Assembly (NCBI RefSeq): GCF_018555685.1
Contig: NZ_JAFLWW010000002.1
Span: 124,001-188,000 of the forward strand
Length of the DNA stretch: 64,000 bases
Source of the DNA: Aminobacter anthyllidis
GTDB lineage: Bacteria; Pseudomonadota; Alphaproteobacteria; Rhizobiales; Rhizobiaceae
Reading direction: 5' to 3'
Under the pieces are notes generated by a model. The model made no database searches. It saw nothing but the letters and a program-made list of their open reading frames with translations, and had not been told where the DNA came from. Positions within the stretch are counted from its first letter, which is position 1. Every line of letters starts with the position of its first letter. Shown here in pieces: positions 56,539-64,000 of this stretch. A program made the translations under genes and the position numbers.

Positions 56539-57474
56539 ATGCGCAAGCACCTCTTTTCAGCAGGTCTGGCCCTGCTCGTGGCGGCGACGTCGCTTTCGAT
56601 CACCGCCTACGCGCCTCCGGCCCAGGCCAGTGAAATCAAGTACATCGTCAACGATGTGCCGATCACCAGCTACGACATCCAGCGCCGGGCGGCTTTCCTC
56701 AAGCTGCAGAAGCGCAAGGGCGATGCCGGCCAGGAAATGATCGAGCAGACGTTGCGCGTGGCGGAGATGAAGCGGCTCAACATCCGCGTTTCCGACAAGC
56801 AGGTCGAGGACGCCTATGCGCGCTTCGCCGGCTCCAACAAGCTCAAGCCCGCGCAGATGGACCAGATCCTGGGCCAGGCCGGCGTGACGGCCAGCCACTT
56901 CAAGGACTACATCCGCGCCCAGATGGGCTGGAACCAGGCGCTCGGCGCCCGCTTCCGCTCGGGCGAAGGCGGTGGTGGTGGCTCCAGCGAACAGGATGCC
57001 GTCCGCCGCATGCTGCAGCAGGGCGGCGCCAAGCCAAGCGCGACCGAGTACATGCTGCAGCAGGTGATCTTCGTCGTGCCCGCCTCCGAGCGCGGGTCGA
57101 TCGGCAAGCGCAAGCGCGAGGCGGATGCCATGCGCGGCCGCTTCAATGGCTGCGAACAGACGCGTGAATTCGCCAAGGGCCTGCTCGACGTCACCGTGCG
57201 CGACCTCGGCCGGGTCATCGCCCCTCAATTGCCGCCGGAATGGGCGGAGGAGATCAAGAAGCTCAAGGTCGGAGGCGCAACACCGGTTCGCGAAACCGAT
57301 CGCGGCGTCGAGTTCATCGGCGTCTGCAGCTCGCGCGAGGTCTCCGACGACAAGGTCGCCCAGATGGTCTTCCAGGCCGAGGGTGCGGGCAAGCAGGGCG
57401 ACGCAAAGGCCGACGAACTCAACAAGAAGTATCTCGAAGAACTGCGGGCCAAGGCTCGCATCGTCACCCGCTAG
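56539..57474 (+). CDS. SurA-like periplasmic chaperone / peptidyl-prolyl isomerase
   Basis: 311 residues from ATG 56539. The signal peptide (MRKHLFSAGLALLVAATSLS ... AQA) is followed by a SurA N-terminal domain (IKYIVNDVPITSYDIQRRAA, then VAEMKRLNIRVSDKQVEDAY). A PPIase-like C-terminal half follows; a complete parvulin domain is not obvious. Position after lptD matches surA in this order, so it probably chaperones outer-membrane barrels including LptD. A low-complexity glycine stretch (GEGGGGGSSE) sits in the middle. Confidence 0.82.
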   Translation: MRKHLFSAGLALLVAATSLSITAYAPPAQASEIKYIVNDVPITSYDIQRRAAFLKLQKRKGDAGQEMIEQTLRVAEMKRLNIRVSDKQVEDAYARFAGSNKLKPAQMDQILGQAGVTASHFKDYIRAQMGWNQALGARFRSGEGGGGGSSEQDAVRRMLQQGGAKPSATEYMLQQVIFVVPASERGSIGKRKREADAMRGRFNGCEQTREFAKGLLDVTVRDLGRVIAPQLPPEWAEEIKKLKVGGATPVRETDRGVEFIGVCSSREVSDDKVAQMVFQAEGAGKQGDAKADELNKKYLEELRAKARIVTR

Positions 57475-57477
57475 GCC

Positions 57478-58494
57478 GTGGCTGCCCATAGCGTGCCGCT
57501 GGCGCTGACTGTAGGCGATCCCTCCGGCATTGGTCCCGAAATAGCAGTCGCCGCCTGGCGGCTGCGTGGCGCGGCCGCCGTGCCGCCCTTCTATCTCCTC
57601 GCCGACCCGAAGCTGATTGCCGCGCGTGCGCGCGCCCTGGGTATCGACGTCGCCATCGTCGAGACCAATCCTGCCGGCGCGGCCGAAGCCTTCGCAAATG
57701 CCCTGCCCGTGGTTCCGCTCGCCGCCACACTGACCGACACGCCAGGCCAGCCTGACAAGCGCAACGCCACCGGTATCATCGAGGCCATCGACCGCGCCGT
57801 CGCCGATACCTTCGAAGGCCGCGCGGCCGCCGTCGTCACCTGCCCGATCGCCAAGAAGCCGCTCTACGACGCCGGCTTCCGCTTTCCCGGCCACACCGAG
57901 TATCTCGCCCATCTGGCGACCGCCAGGACCGGCGTCGACACGACTCCAGTGATGATGCTAGCCGGGCCCGAGCTGCGCGCCGTGCCGGTTACCATTCACA
58001 TTGCGCTATCAGACGTGCCCAAGGCGCTGACGACGGAAGCCATCGTCGAAACCGTGCGCATCACGGCGCATGACCTGCGCACCCGCTTCGGCATCCCCAA
58101 ACCGCGCATCGCCGTGTCGGGGCTCAATCCGCATGCCGGTGAAGGCGGAGCCATGGGCCACGAGGACGAACGCGTCATCCGTCCCGCCGTCGAGTTCCTC
58201 AAGGCGGAAGGCATCGATGCTTTCGGCCCCCTGCCCGCCGACACCATGTTCCACGCCCGGGCGCGCGCGGGCTACGATGCGGCCATCTGCATGTATCACG
58301 ATCAGGCGCTGATCCCCGCCAAGGCACTTGCATTCGACGAGACGGTCAACGTCACGCTGGGGTTGCCCTTCATCCGAACATCGCCCGATCACGGCACCGC
58401 TTTCGACATCGCGGGCAAGGGCATCGCCCGGCCCGACAGCCTGATCGCCGCACTCAAGCTGGCGCAGCAGCTTGCTGACGTCGAGGGCAAATGA
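57478..58494 (+). CDS. pdxA: 4-hydroxythreonine-4-phosphate dehydrogenase
   Basis: 338 residues from GTG 57478, four bases after the upstream stop. PdxA motifs: [20 protein letters not shown] at the N-terminus, the metal-binding [12 protein letters not shown] and [19 protein letters not shown] regions, and the C-terminal [20 protein letters not shown] and [18 protein letters not shown]. It oxidises 4-phosphohydroxy-threonine in vitamin B6 synthesis. It overlaps rsmA by four bases. Confidence 0.95.
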   Translation: MAAHSVPLALTVGDPSGIGPEIAVAAWRLRGAAAVPPFYLLADPKLIAARARALGIDVAIVETNPAGAAEAFANALPVVPLAATLTDTPGQPDKRNATGIIEAIDRAVADTFEGRAAAVVTCPIAKKPLYDAGFRFPGHTEYLAHLATARTGVDTTPVMMLAGPELRAVPVTIHIALSDVPKALTTEAIVETVRITAHDLRTRFGIPKPRIAVSGLNPHAGEGGAMGHEDERVIRPAVEFLKAEGIDAFGPLPADTMFHARARAGYDAAICMYHDQALIPAKALAFDETVNVTLGLPFIRTSPDHGTAFDIAGKGIARPDSLIAALKLAQQLADVEGK

Positions 58495-59333
58495 CCATGA
58501 GCGCTGCCACCAGTATCGACGGCCTGCCACCGCTTCGCGACGTCATCGAACGTCACGGCCTTCAGGCCAAGAAGGCGCTTGGCCAGAATTTCCTGCTCGA
58601 CCTAAATCTCACCGGCAAGGTGGCGCGCGCCGCGGGCGACCTCTCCGGCGTCACCGTCATCGAGGTCGGCCCCGGCCCCGGCGGGTTGACGCGCGCGCTC
58701 CTCATGCATGGTGCCAAGCGTGTCATCGCCATCGAGCGCGACGAGCGCTGCCTGGCTGCTCTGGCCGAGGTCTCCAACCACTATCCGGGACGGCTCGAGG
58801 TGGTGTGGGGCGATGCGCTGAAGACCGATTTCGCAGGCCTCGCCGCTGGCCAGCCGGTCAAGATCGTCGCCAACCTGCCCTACAACATCGGCACCGAATT
58901 GTTGGTCCGCTGGCTGACCGTCGAGACCTGGCCGCCATTCTACCAGTCGCTGACGCTGATGTTCCAGCGTGAGGTCGCCGAGCGCATCGTGGCGCGTCCG
59001 GCAAGTTCGGCCTTTGGCCGGCTCGGCGTTCTCGCGGGATGGCGCACCGATGCGCGCATCGCCTTCGACGTGCCGGCGCAGGCTTTCACGCCGCCGCCCA
59101 AGGTAACCTCGTCGGTCATCCATCTGGAACCGCGCCGGGAGCCGCTTTCGGCCGATGTGAAGGTGCTTGGCCGGGTTACCGAGGCAGCCTTCGGCCAGCG
59201 CCGCAAGATGCTGCGCCAGAGCTTGAAAAGCATGGGCGGCGAAAAGCTTCTGGAAACAGTCGGCATCGACCCGACCCGCCGCGCCGAAACGCTCAGCGTC
59301 GAGGAATTCGTCGCGCTGGCAAGAGCTGTCTGA
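58491..59333 (+). CDS. rsmA: 16S rRNA (adenine1518/1519-N6)-dimethyltransferase
   Basis: 280 residues from ATG 58491 (58497 also possible). KsgA/RsmA signatures: [40 protein letters not shown] (SAM binding), and the catalytic [18 protein letters not shown]. It dimethylates two adenines of 16S rRNA during 30S maturation. It is the last gene of the lpt operon. A hairpin without a T run follows at 59351. Confidence 0.95.
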   Translation: MTMSAATSIDGLPPLRDVIERHGLQAKKALGQNFLLDLNLTGKVARAAGDLSGVTVIEVGPGPGGLTRALLMHGAKRVIAIERDERCLAALAEVSNHYPGRLEVVWGDALKTDFAGLAAGQPVKIVANLPYNIGTELLVRWLTVETWPPFYQSLTLMFQREVAERIVARPASSAFGRLGVLAGWRTDARIAFDVPAQAFTPPPKVTSSVIHLEPRREPLSADVKVLGRVTEAAFGQRRKMLRQSLKSMGGEKLLETVGIDPTRRAETLSVEEFVALARAV

Positions 59334-59350
59334 CGATCGTCATGCACGTC

Positions 59351-59374
59351 ACGCCGGCTGATAAGCGCCGGCGT
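59351..59374. other. hairpin between convergent rsmA and gmk
   Basis: ACGCCGGC (59351-59358) pairs perfectly with GCCGGCGT (59367-59374) around an eight-base loop. There is no T tract, so it is a weak or factor-dependent terminator for the two converging operons. Confidence 0.55.
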
Positions 59375-59399
59375 ACAGGCTTTCCGGGCTGATTCAGAG

Positions 59400-60056
59400 T
59401 TACGACGTCTTCTCGTCGAGCAATTTCGAAACGAAATCGAACAGGCCGGGCCGGCGGTCGCGGCGCAGGCGCTCGGCCGCCACGATCGCGCGCACTTCGC
59501 CAAAGGCACGGTTGAGATCTTCATTGATCACGACATAGTCGTATTCGCCCCAGTGCTCGATCTCGTCACGGGCATTCTTCAACCGCGTCTCGATCACAGC
59601 GTCCTGGTCTTCGGCGCGGCGCTTGAGGCGAGCCTTCAACTCGCCCATCGATGGTGGCAGGATGAAGATCGAGACGATGTCGCCGCGCATCTTTTCCTTG
59701 AGCTGCTTTGCGCCCTGCCAGTCGATGTCGAACAGCATGTCGCGGCCCTGCGACATCGCCAGTTCCACCGGCTCGCGCGGCGTCGCGTAGAAATTGCCGT
59801 GGACCTCGGCCCATTCGAGCAGCGCGTCGTTGTCGCGCAGCAGCTCGAATTCGCGCTTGGTGGTGAAGTGGTAGTGGGCGCCGTCGATCTCGCTGCCACG
59901 GCGCGGACGGGTGGTGACGCTGACCGACAGCTTCAGCTCCGGATCGGTTTCGATCAGGTTGCGCGAGATGGTCGACTTGCCCGCGCCCGACGGCGAAGAC
60001 AATACCAGCATCAAGCCGCGCCGCTTGATCGTAATTGATGGGGTCTCGGCGCTCAT
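59400..60056 (-). CDS. gmk: guanylate kinase
   Basis: 218 residues. The P-loop is [16 protein letters not shown] near residue 20, with [20 protein letters not shown] and the [21 protein letters not shown]-terminus typical of GMP kinase. It phosphorylates GMP and dGMP in the cytoplasm. It follows the yicC stop by three bases and ends the acpP-fabF-mltG-yicC-gmk run. Confidence 0.95.
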   Translation of the reverse strand: MSAETPSITIKRRGLMLVLSSPSGAGKSTISRNLIETDPELKLSVSVTTRPRRGSEIDGAHYHFTTKREFELLRDNDALLEWAEVHGNFYATPREPVELAMSQGRDMLFDIDWQGAKQLKEKMRGDIVSIFILPPSMGELKARLKRRAEDQDAVIETRLKNARDEIEHWGEYDYVVINEDLNRAFGEVRAIVAAERLRRDRRPGLFDFVSKLLDEKTS

Positions 60057-60059
60057 GCG

Positions 60060-60950
60060 CTACTCCAGATTCTGAACTTGCTCGCGAAACTGGTCGACGA
60101 CGGCCTTCAGTTCCAGCCCGACGGCGGTCACTGCGGCGGCGTTCGACTTCGAACACAAAGTATTCGATTCGCGGTTGAATTCCTGCGCCAGAAAATCGAG
60201 CTTCCGGCCGATTGCACCACCGCCCGCAAGCAGCGTCCGCCCCGAGGCGATGTGCGTCTTCAGCCGGTCGATCTCCTCGCGGATATCGGCCTTGGTGGCA
60301 AGGAACGCCGCCTCCATGTTGAGCCGCGCCTCGTCGAGCGCAGGCGATGCCTCGAGCAGCAGGCGAACCTGTTCGGCAAGGCGCTGGCGGATCTGCGCCG
60401 GCTCGCGCGACGGATCGGCCTCGGCCTGCAAAGTCAGCGTCTCGATGGCCGCGATGTGATCCGACAGCAACGACCGCAGAGCTTCGCCCTCGGCCTTGCG
60501 CGCCTCGACGAGACCAGCCAGGGCGGCTTCAAGGCCGTTCATGACCACCGCGTCGATCGCCGCCCGCTGCTCTTCCGTCTCGACAGCCTCGGGCACGTCA
60601 AACACGCCGCGCAGGCCAAGCAGCCCGTCGGCACTGGCGGGTGCCGCGCCATATTGCTTGACCAGGCGCGTGGCGAGTTCGGCCACGTCGCGCAGAAACA
60701 CTTCGTTGATCACAGGCTGCACCATCGCACCACCAGTGCGGTTGACGGTCAGCGTCGCTTGCACGTTGCCGCGCGAAAAGCGCTTCTGGATGGCTTGCCT
60801 GACCGCGGGCTCGAGCCGCTCGAAGCCCTGCGGCAGGCGCAGGCGCACGTCGACGCTCTTGCCATTGACCGACTTCACTTCCCAGGCGATCGCCGTTCCG
60901 TCGTGCTCGGCGGCTACGCGGGCGAAGCCTGTCATGCTCTGCAGGTTCAT
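60060..60950 (-). CDS. YicC-family endoribonuclease
   Basis: The start is ATG 60950 (MNLQSMTGFARVAAEHDGTA), giving 296 residues; the long frame to 61436 overlaps mltG and is not supported. The family N-terminal SMTGFA, the internal EVKSVNGKSVDVRLRLPQGF and the C-terminal GRKLDFLAQEFNRESNTLCS are diagnostic. YicC proteins are RNases that act on small RNAs. It is placed between mltG and gmk as usual. Confidence 0.92.
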   Translation of the reverse strand: MNLQSMTGFARVAAEHDGTAIAWEVKSVNGKSVDVRLRLPQGFERLEPAVRQAIQKRFSRGNVQATLTVNRTGGAMVQPVINEVFLRDVAELATRLVKQYGAAPASADGLLGLRGVFDVPEAVETEEQRAAIDAVVMNGLEAALAGLVEARKAEGEALRSLLSDHIAAIETLTLQAEADPSREPAQIRQRLAEQVRLLLEASPALDEARLNMEAAFLATKADIREEIDRLKTHIASGRTLLAGGGAIGRKLDFLAQEFNRESNTLCSKSNAAAVTAVGLELKAVVDQFREQVQNLE

Positions 60951-61014
60951 CTGGCAGCGCGTCCCTGTTTGCAGCGTGCCCGCCCCCCAATTGGGCGCAA
61001 GGCGAGGCTTGTTC

Positions 61015-62211
61015 TTACTTCTTGACGGCGTTGGTTGTCGCTGCGTCTTTCTTGGCCGGATCGACCTCGTCTGCCGCCTTCTCGTCTTCGACAACCTTGC
61101 GCTGGAAGGCGCGCCAGCGAGCAACATTTTCGTTGTGCTCGTCCAGCGTTTCGGCAAAGACGTGCCCGCCCGAACCGTCGGCAACGAAGTAGAGGTCCTT
61201 GGTCTTCGACGGATTGGCCACTGCCTCCAGCGAAGCCTTGCCAGGATTGGCGATCGGCGTCGGCGGCAGACCCTTGATGGTATAGGTGTTGTAGGGCGTC
61301 GGCTTGTCGATGTCGGAACGGTAGATCGGCCGGTCGGCGGGCTTACCCTTGCCGCCGAAGAGGCCATAGATGATCGTCGGATCCGACTGCAGCCGCATGC
61401 CCTTGTTGAGGCGGTTGATGAACACGGCCGCGACACGCGAGCGCTCGTCGCCGCGCGCCGTTTCCTTCTCGACGATCGAAGCCAGCGTCACGAACTCGTT
61501 GACGTCGGCAAGCGGCAGGTCGGGCGAGCGCCGGGCCCAGATGGTCTCGACCAGTTCCTTCTGGTCAGCCAGCATCTTGTTGACGATCTGCTGGCGCGTC
61601 AGGCCACGCGTAAAGCGCTGCGTATCGGCGGCAAGCGCACCCTCGGCGGGCATCTCTGCCGGCATGTCGCCGCTCAGTGCTTCCTGCTCGGCAATGCGCT
61701 TCCACGCCTGCTCGACGGTCAGTCCTTCCGGGATCGTCAGCGAATATTGCACTGACTTGCCGCTCTTCAGCAGCTCCATGATCTCGTGCATCGAAGCGCC
61801 GGCCTGGATCTCGTATTCGCCGGCCTTCAGCGAGCCGTCATTGCCATAGGCGCGGACACCCATGCGGAAGATGCGGGCATCGCTGACCAACCCACGTCGC
61901 TCGAGCTGGTCGGCGATGTCCTGCACGCCAGTCTTTTCCTTGACCAGGAATGTCGTGGGGGCGGCCGAGGGACCCTCGCCATTGAATTCCTGCTTGCCGA
62001 AATAAAGTGCGGCACCACCGGCCAGGACCACCAGCACCGCCGTCGACATCATGAAATTCATGAACACGACGATCTGGTTGCGCGAGGCGCGCGAACGCTT
62101 GGGCGGCGGCGTACCGATTTCGGGCCGCAACGCTTCCTGCGCGGTCTTTGGAACGATCGGATTTGCAGCGCGCTGTGCGCCTTGCCCCTGATCTGGCGTA
62201 TTGATGCTCAT
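61015..62211 (-). CDS. mltG: endolytic peptidoglycan transglycosylase MltG
   Basis: ATG 62211 gives 398 residues; the ORF upstream to 62280 is not needed. An N-terminal cytoplasmic tail precedes one membrane helix (FMMSTAVLVVLAGGAALYFG). A LysM-like and catalytic part follows, with the family's active-site glutamate in VTLASIVEKETARGDERSRV and the DPTIIYGLFGGKG region. It cleaves glycan strands at their growing end and terminates polymerisation, at the inner membrane facing the periplasm. It lies between fabF and yicC. Confidence 0.93.
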   Translation of the reverse strand: MSINTPDQGQGAQRAANPIVPKTAQEALRPEIGTPPPKRSRASRNQIVVFMNFMMSTAVLVVLAGGAALYFGKQEFNGEGPSAAPTTFLVKEKTGVQDIADQLERRGLVSDARIFRMGVRAYGNDGSLKAGEYEIQAGASMHEIMELLKSGKSVQYSLTIPEGLTVEQAWKRIAEQEALSGDMPAEMPAEGALAADTQRFTRGLTRQQIVNKMLADQKELVETIWARRSPDLPLADVNEFVTLASIVEKETARGDERSRVAAVFINRLNKGMRLQSDPTIIYGLFGGKGKPADRPIYRSDIDKPTPYNTYTIKGLPPTPIANPGKASLEAVANPSKTKDLYFVADGSGGHVFAETLDEHNENVARWRAFQRKVVEDEKAADEVDPAKKDAATTNAVKK

Positions 62212-62318
62212 CTTGCCTCGCCACTCCCTCTTGCGTCGAATCCCCGCCGGGAGACTAGGCCCGAATGTGGCAGAAATCACGGCAAAGGGCCCTCAAAGGG
62301 CCCCCTACCCACAGGCGA

Positions 62319-63590
62319 TCAGCCGTTATAGCGCTGGAAGACCAGCGATGCGTTGGTTCCGCCGAAGCCGAAGGAGTTCGACAAGGCGACGTCGACCTGC
62401 TTGGCGCGCGGCTTGTGAGGCACGAGATCGATGGCGGTCTCGCGCTCGGGATTGTCGAGGTTGATCGTCGCCGGCACGATGTTGTCGCGAATGGCGAGGA
62501 TCGAGAAGATCGCCTCGGCAGCACCGGCGGCACCCAAGAGGTGGCCGATCGACGACTTTGTCGACGACATCGAGATCTTGGAGGCGGCATCGCCAACGAG
62601 GCGCTCGACAGCACCCAGTTCGATCGTATCGGCCATGGTCGAAGTGCCATGGGCGTTGATGTAGTCGATATCGGCAGGCGACAGGTTGGCGCGCTTGAGG
62701 GCGGCCGTCATGCAGCGGAAGGCGCCATCGCCATCTTCGGCGGGTGCCGTGATGTGATGGGCATCGCCGGTCAAGCCATAGCCGACGACTTCGGCGTAGA
62801 TCTTTGCGCCACGCGCCTTGGCGTGCTCGAGCTCTTCGAGAACGACAACGCCAGCACCCTCGCCCATGACGAAACCATCGCGGTCGCGGTCATAAGGGCG
62901 CGAGGCCTTCTCGGGCTCGTCGTTGCGGTCGGTCGACAGTGCCTTGCAGGCGGCAAAGCCGGCGAGCGACAGGCGGGTGACAGGTGCTTCGGCACCGCCG
63001 GCCAGCATCACGTCGGCATCGCCGAACATGATCAGGCGGGCCGCGTCGCCTATGGCGTGCGCGCCGGTCGAGCAGGCGGTGACCACGGCATGGTTGGGGC
63101 CCTTGAGCCCGTGCCGGATCGAAACCTGGCCCGAAACCAGATTGATGATCTGGCCTGGAATGAAGAAGGGGCTGATGCGGCGGGGGCCGCGTTCCTTGAG
63201 GATCAGCGCATTTTCGGCGATGCCGTCGATGCCGCCGATGCCCGAGCCGATCATGACGCCGGTCGCATATTGCTCCTGCGGCGTCTTGGGCTGCCAGCCC
63301 GAATCCTTCAATGCCTCGTCGGCGGCCGCGATCCCGTACAGGATGAAGTCGCCGATCTTGCGCAGTTCCTTGGGCTCAAGGAACGCTTCGGGATTGAAGG
63401 TATTTGCAGTGCCGTCACCCCGGGGGATGACGTTGGCAATCTTGCAGGGGAGATCTTCGACCTCGAACTCCGAGATGCGCCTTGCGGCGCTACGGCCGGA
63501 AAGAAGTTCTTTCCAGCCGTGCTCGTAGCCCATGCCGAACGGTGAAAGCAGGCCAAGGCCCGTGACGACCACACGCCTCATCGCAGGCAT
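62319..63590 (-). CDS. fabF: beta-ketoacyl-ACP synthase II
   Basis: 423 residues (ATG 63590; 63581 also fits). The active-site cysteine is in VVTACSTGAHAIGDA, the two catalytic histidines in INAHGTSTMADTIE and SSIGHLLGAAGAAE, and the lysine in ALSNSFGFGGTNASLVF. It condenses malonyl-ACP with acyl-ACP in fatty-acid elongation. It is directly downstream of acpP. Confidence 0.95.
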   Translation of the reverse strand: MPAMRRVVVTGLGLLSPFGMGYEHGWKELLSGRSAARRISEFEVEDLPCKIANVIPRGDGTANTFNPEAFLEPKELRKIGDFILYGIAAADEALKDSGWQPKTPQEQYATGVMIGSGIGGIDGIAENALILKERGPRRISPFFIPGQIINLVSGQVSIRHGLKGPNHAVVTACSTGAHAIGDAARLIMFGDADVMLAGGAEAPVTRLSLAGFAACKALSTDRNDEPEKASRPYDRDRDGFVMGEGAGVVVLEELEHAKARGAKIYAEVVGYGLTGDAHHITAPAEDGDGAFRCMTAALKRANLSPADIDYINAHGTSTMADTIELGAVERLVGDAASKISMSSTKSSIGHLLGAAGAAEAIFSILAIRDNIVPATINLDNPERETAIDLVPHKPRAKQVDVALSNSFGFGGTNASLVFQRYNG

Positions 63591-63610
63591 CCCTGATAAT
63601 TCAAGATCGC

Positions 63611-63847
63611 TCAGGCCGAAGCCTTGTCGATGTACTTCACAGCGTCGCCAACGGTGAGGATGGTCTCGGCCGCGTCATCGGGGATCTCGACGCCGAATTC
63701 TTCTTCGAACGCCATAACGAGCTCGACCGTGTCGAGGCTGTCCGCGCCCAGGTCGTCGATGAAGCTTGCAGCTTCAGTCACCTTGTCGGCGTCAACGCCA
63801 AGATGTTCGATGACGATCTTCTTGACGCGCTCTGCGGTGTCACTCAT
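63611..63847 (-). CDS. acpP: acyl carrier protein
   Basis: 78 residues with the phosphopantetheine attachment serine in [20 protein letters not shown]. The ATG at 63847 is preceded by AGGATG-type purine-rich sequence. It carries growing acyl chains for FabF and other enzymes. The 153 bases to the right, up to 64000, hold no supported gene in this window and presumably contain the promoter. Confidence 0.96.
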   Translation of the reverse strand: MSDTAERVKKIVIEHLGVDADKVTEAASFIDDLGADSLDTVELVMAFEEEFGVEIPDDAAETILTVGDAVKYIDKASA

Positions 63848-64000
63848 GTGGGCATCCTCAGTCTGGTGTTTGTTAGGTCTTCGTTAGCGGGCGGAATGCC
63901 GCTAATCAAGCTGTAATCTACGCTTTCCCAAGCGCTCGGGTGGCGGTCCGGTCTCGGCCCGGCCACCTGATGGAGCGCGGCAATACACGAAAACTTCACC

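Overview
The window is a stretch of high-GC chromosome from an alphaproteobacterium of the Hyphomicrobiales (Rhizobiales), most like Mesorhizobium, Aminobacter or another Phyllobacteriaceae. The basis is gene order typical of that group: hdaA / AI-2E permease / CDP-alcohol transferase / purM-purN; SDR-uvrC-pgsA-moaD-moaE; pepA against lptF-lptG-lptD-surA-pdxA-rsmA; and acpP-fabF-mltG-yicC-gmk. There is also an Omp25-type porin-like protein. I found no rRNA, tRNA, insertion sequence, prophage or CRISPR array.

Positions 1-18,800 are an accessory nitrogen-scavenging region. On the left, a partial cytoplasmic AmiC-like amide sensor gene reads leftward out of the window. It is divergent from a hydantoin-type operon: hyuA, hyuB and an NCS1 permease. 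A divergent hybrid histidine kinase / LuxR-type response regulator pair and a LysE exporter follow. Next comes a tightly overlapping amide operon: amiC sensor, amiR (ANTAR antiterminator), two peptide-type ABC permeases, a solute-binding protein with a one-base frameshift, an acetamidase/formamidase, and a fused two-domain ABC ATPase. Each of the three transcription units has an intrinsic-terminator-like hairpin in its leader. In two of them small hexaloop hairpins precede and overlap the terminator, as expected for ANTAR-protein antitermination. This is the most interesting feature of the window.

Positions 18,800-25,500 hold a frameshifted LuxR-type regulator, a small membrane protein, the replication regulator hdaA, a PerM-type permease, a CDP-alcohol phosphatidyltransferase, purM-purN and a SixA-like phosphatase. 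Positions 25,500-34,500 hold a MarR regulator with a tautomerase gene (both carry the same operator-like site), a membrane protein of unknown function, a CDF metal exporter, a molybdopterin oxidoreductase, an ABC-F ATPase, an MFS transporter and a secreted glycine/asparagine-rich repeat protein.

Positions 34,500-49,800 are mixed housekeeping and surface genes: DinB-like, LigE-like GST, ndk, a META protein, moaE/moaD, pgsA, uvrC, an SDR, the Omp25-like protein, an FkbM methyltransferase divergent from a GT11 fucosyltransferase, a GST, a secreted RNase T2 behind a small secreted cysteine-containing protein, rlmJ, a TetR regulator divergent from an exported carboxymuconolactone-decarboxylase-like protein, and holC. 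Positions 49,900-64,000 are core envelope and lipid genes: pepA, the LPS-export operon with pdxA and rsmA, then the fatty-acid/cell-wall run acpP-fabF-mltG-yicC-gmk.

Functions were assigned by reading protein motifs and gene order. No database search was run, so family names rest on recognition and substrates are inferred.
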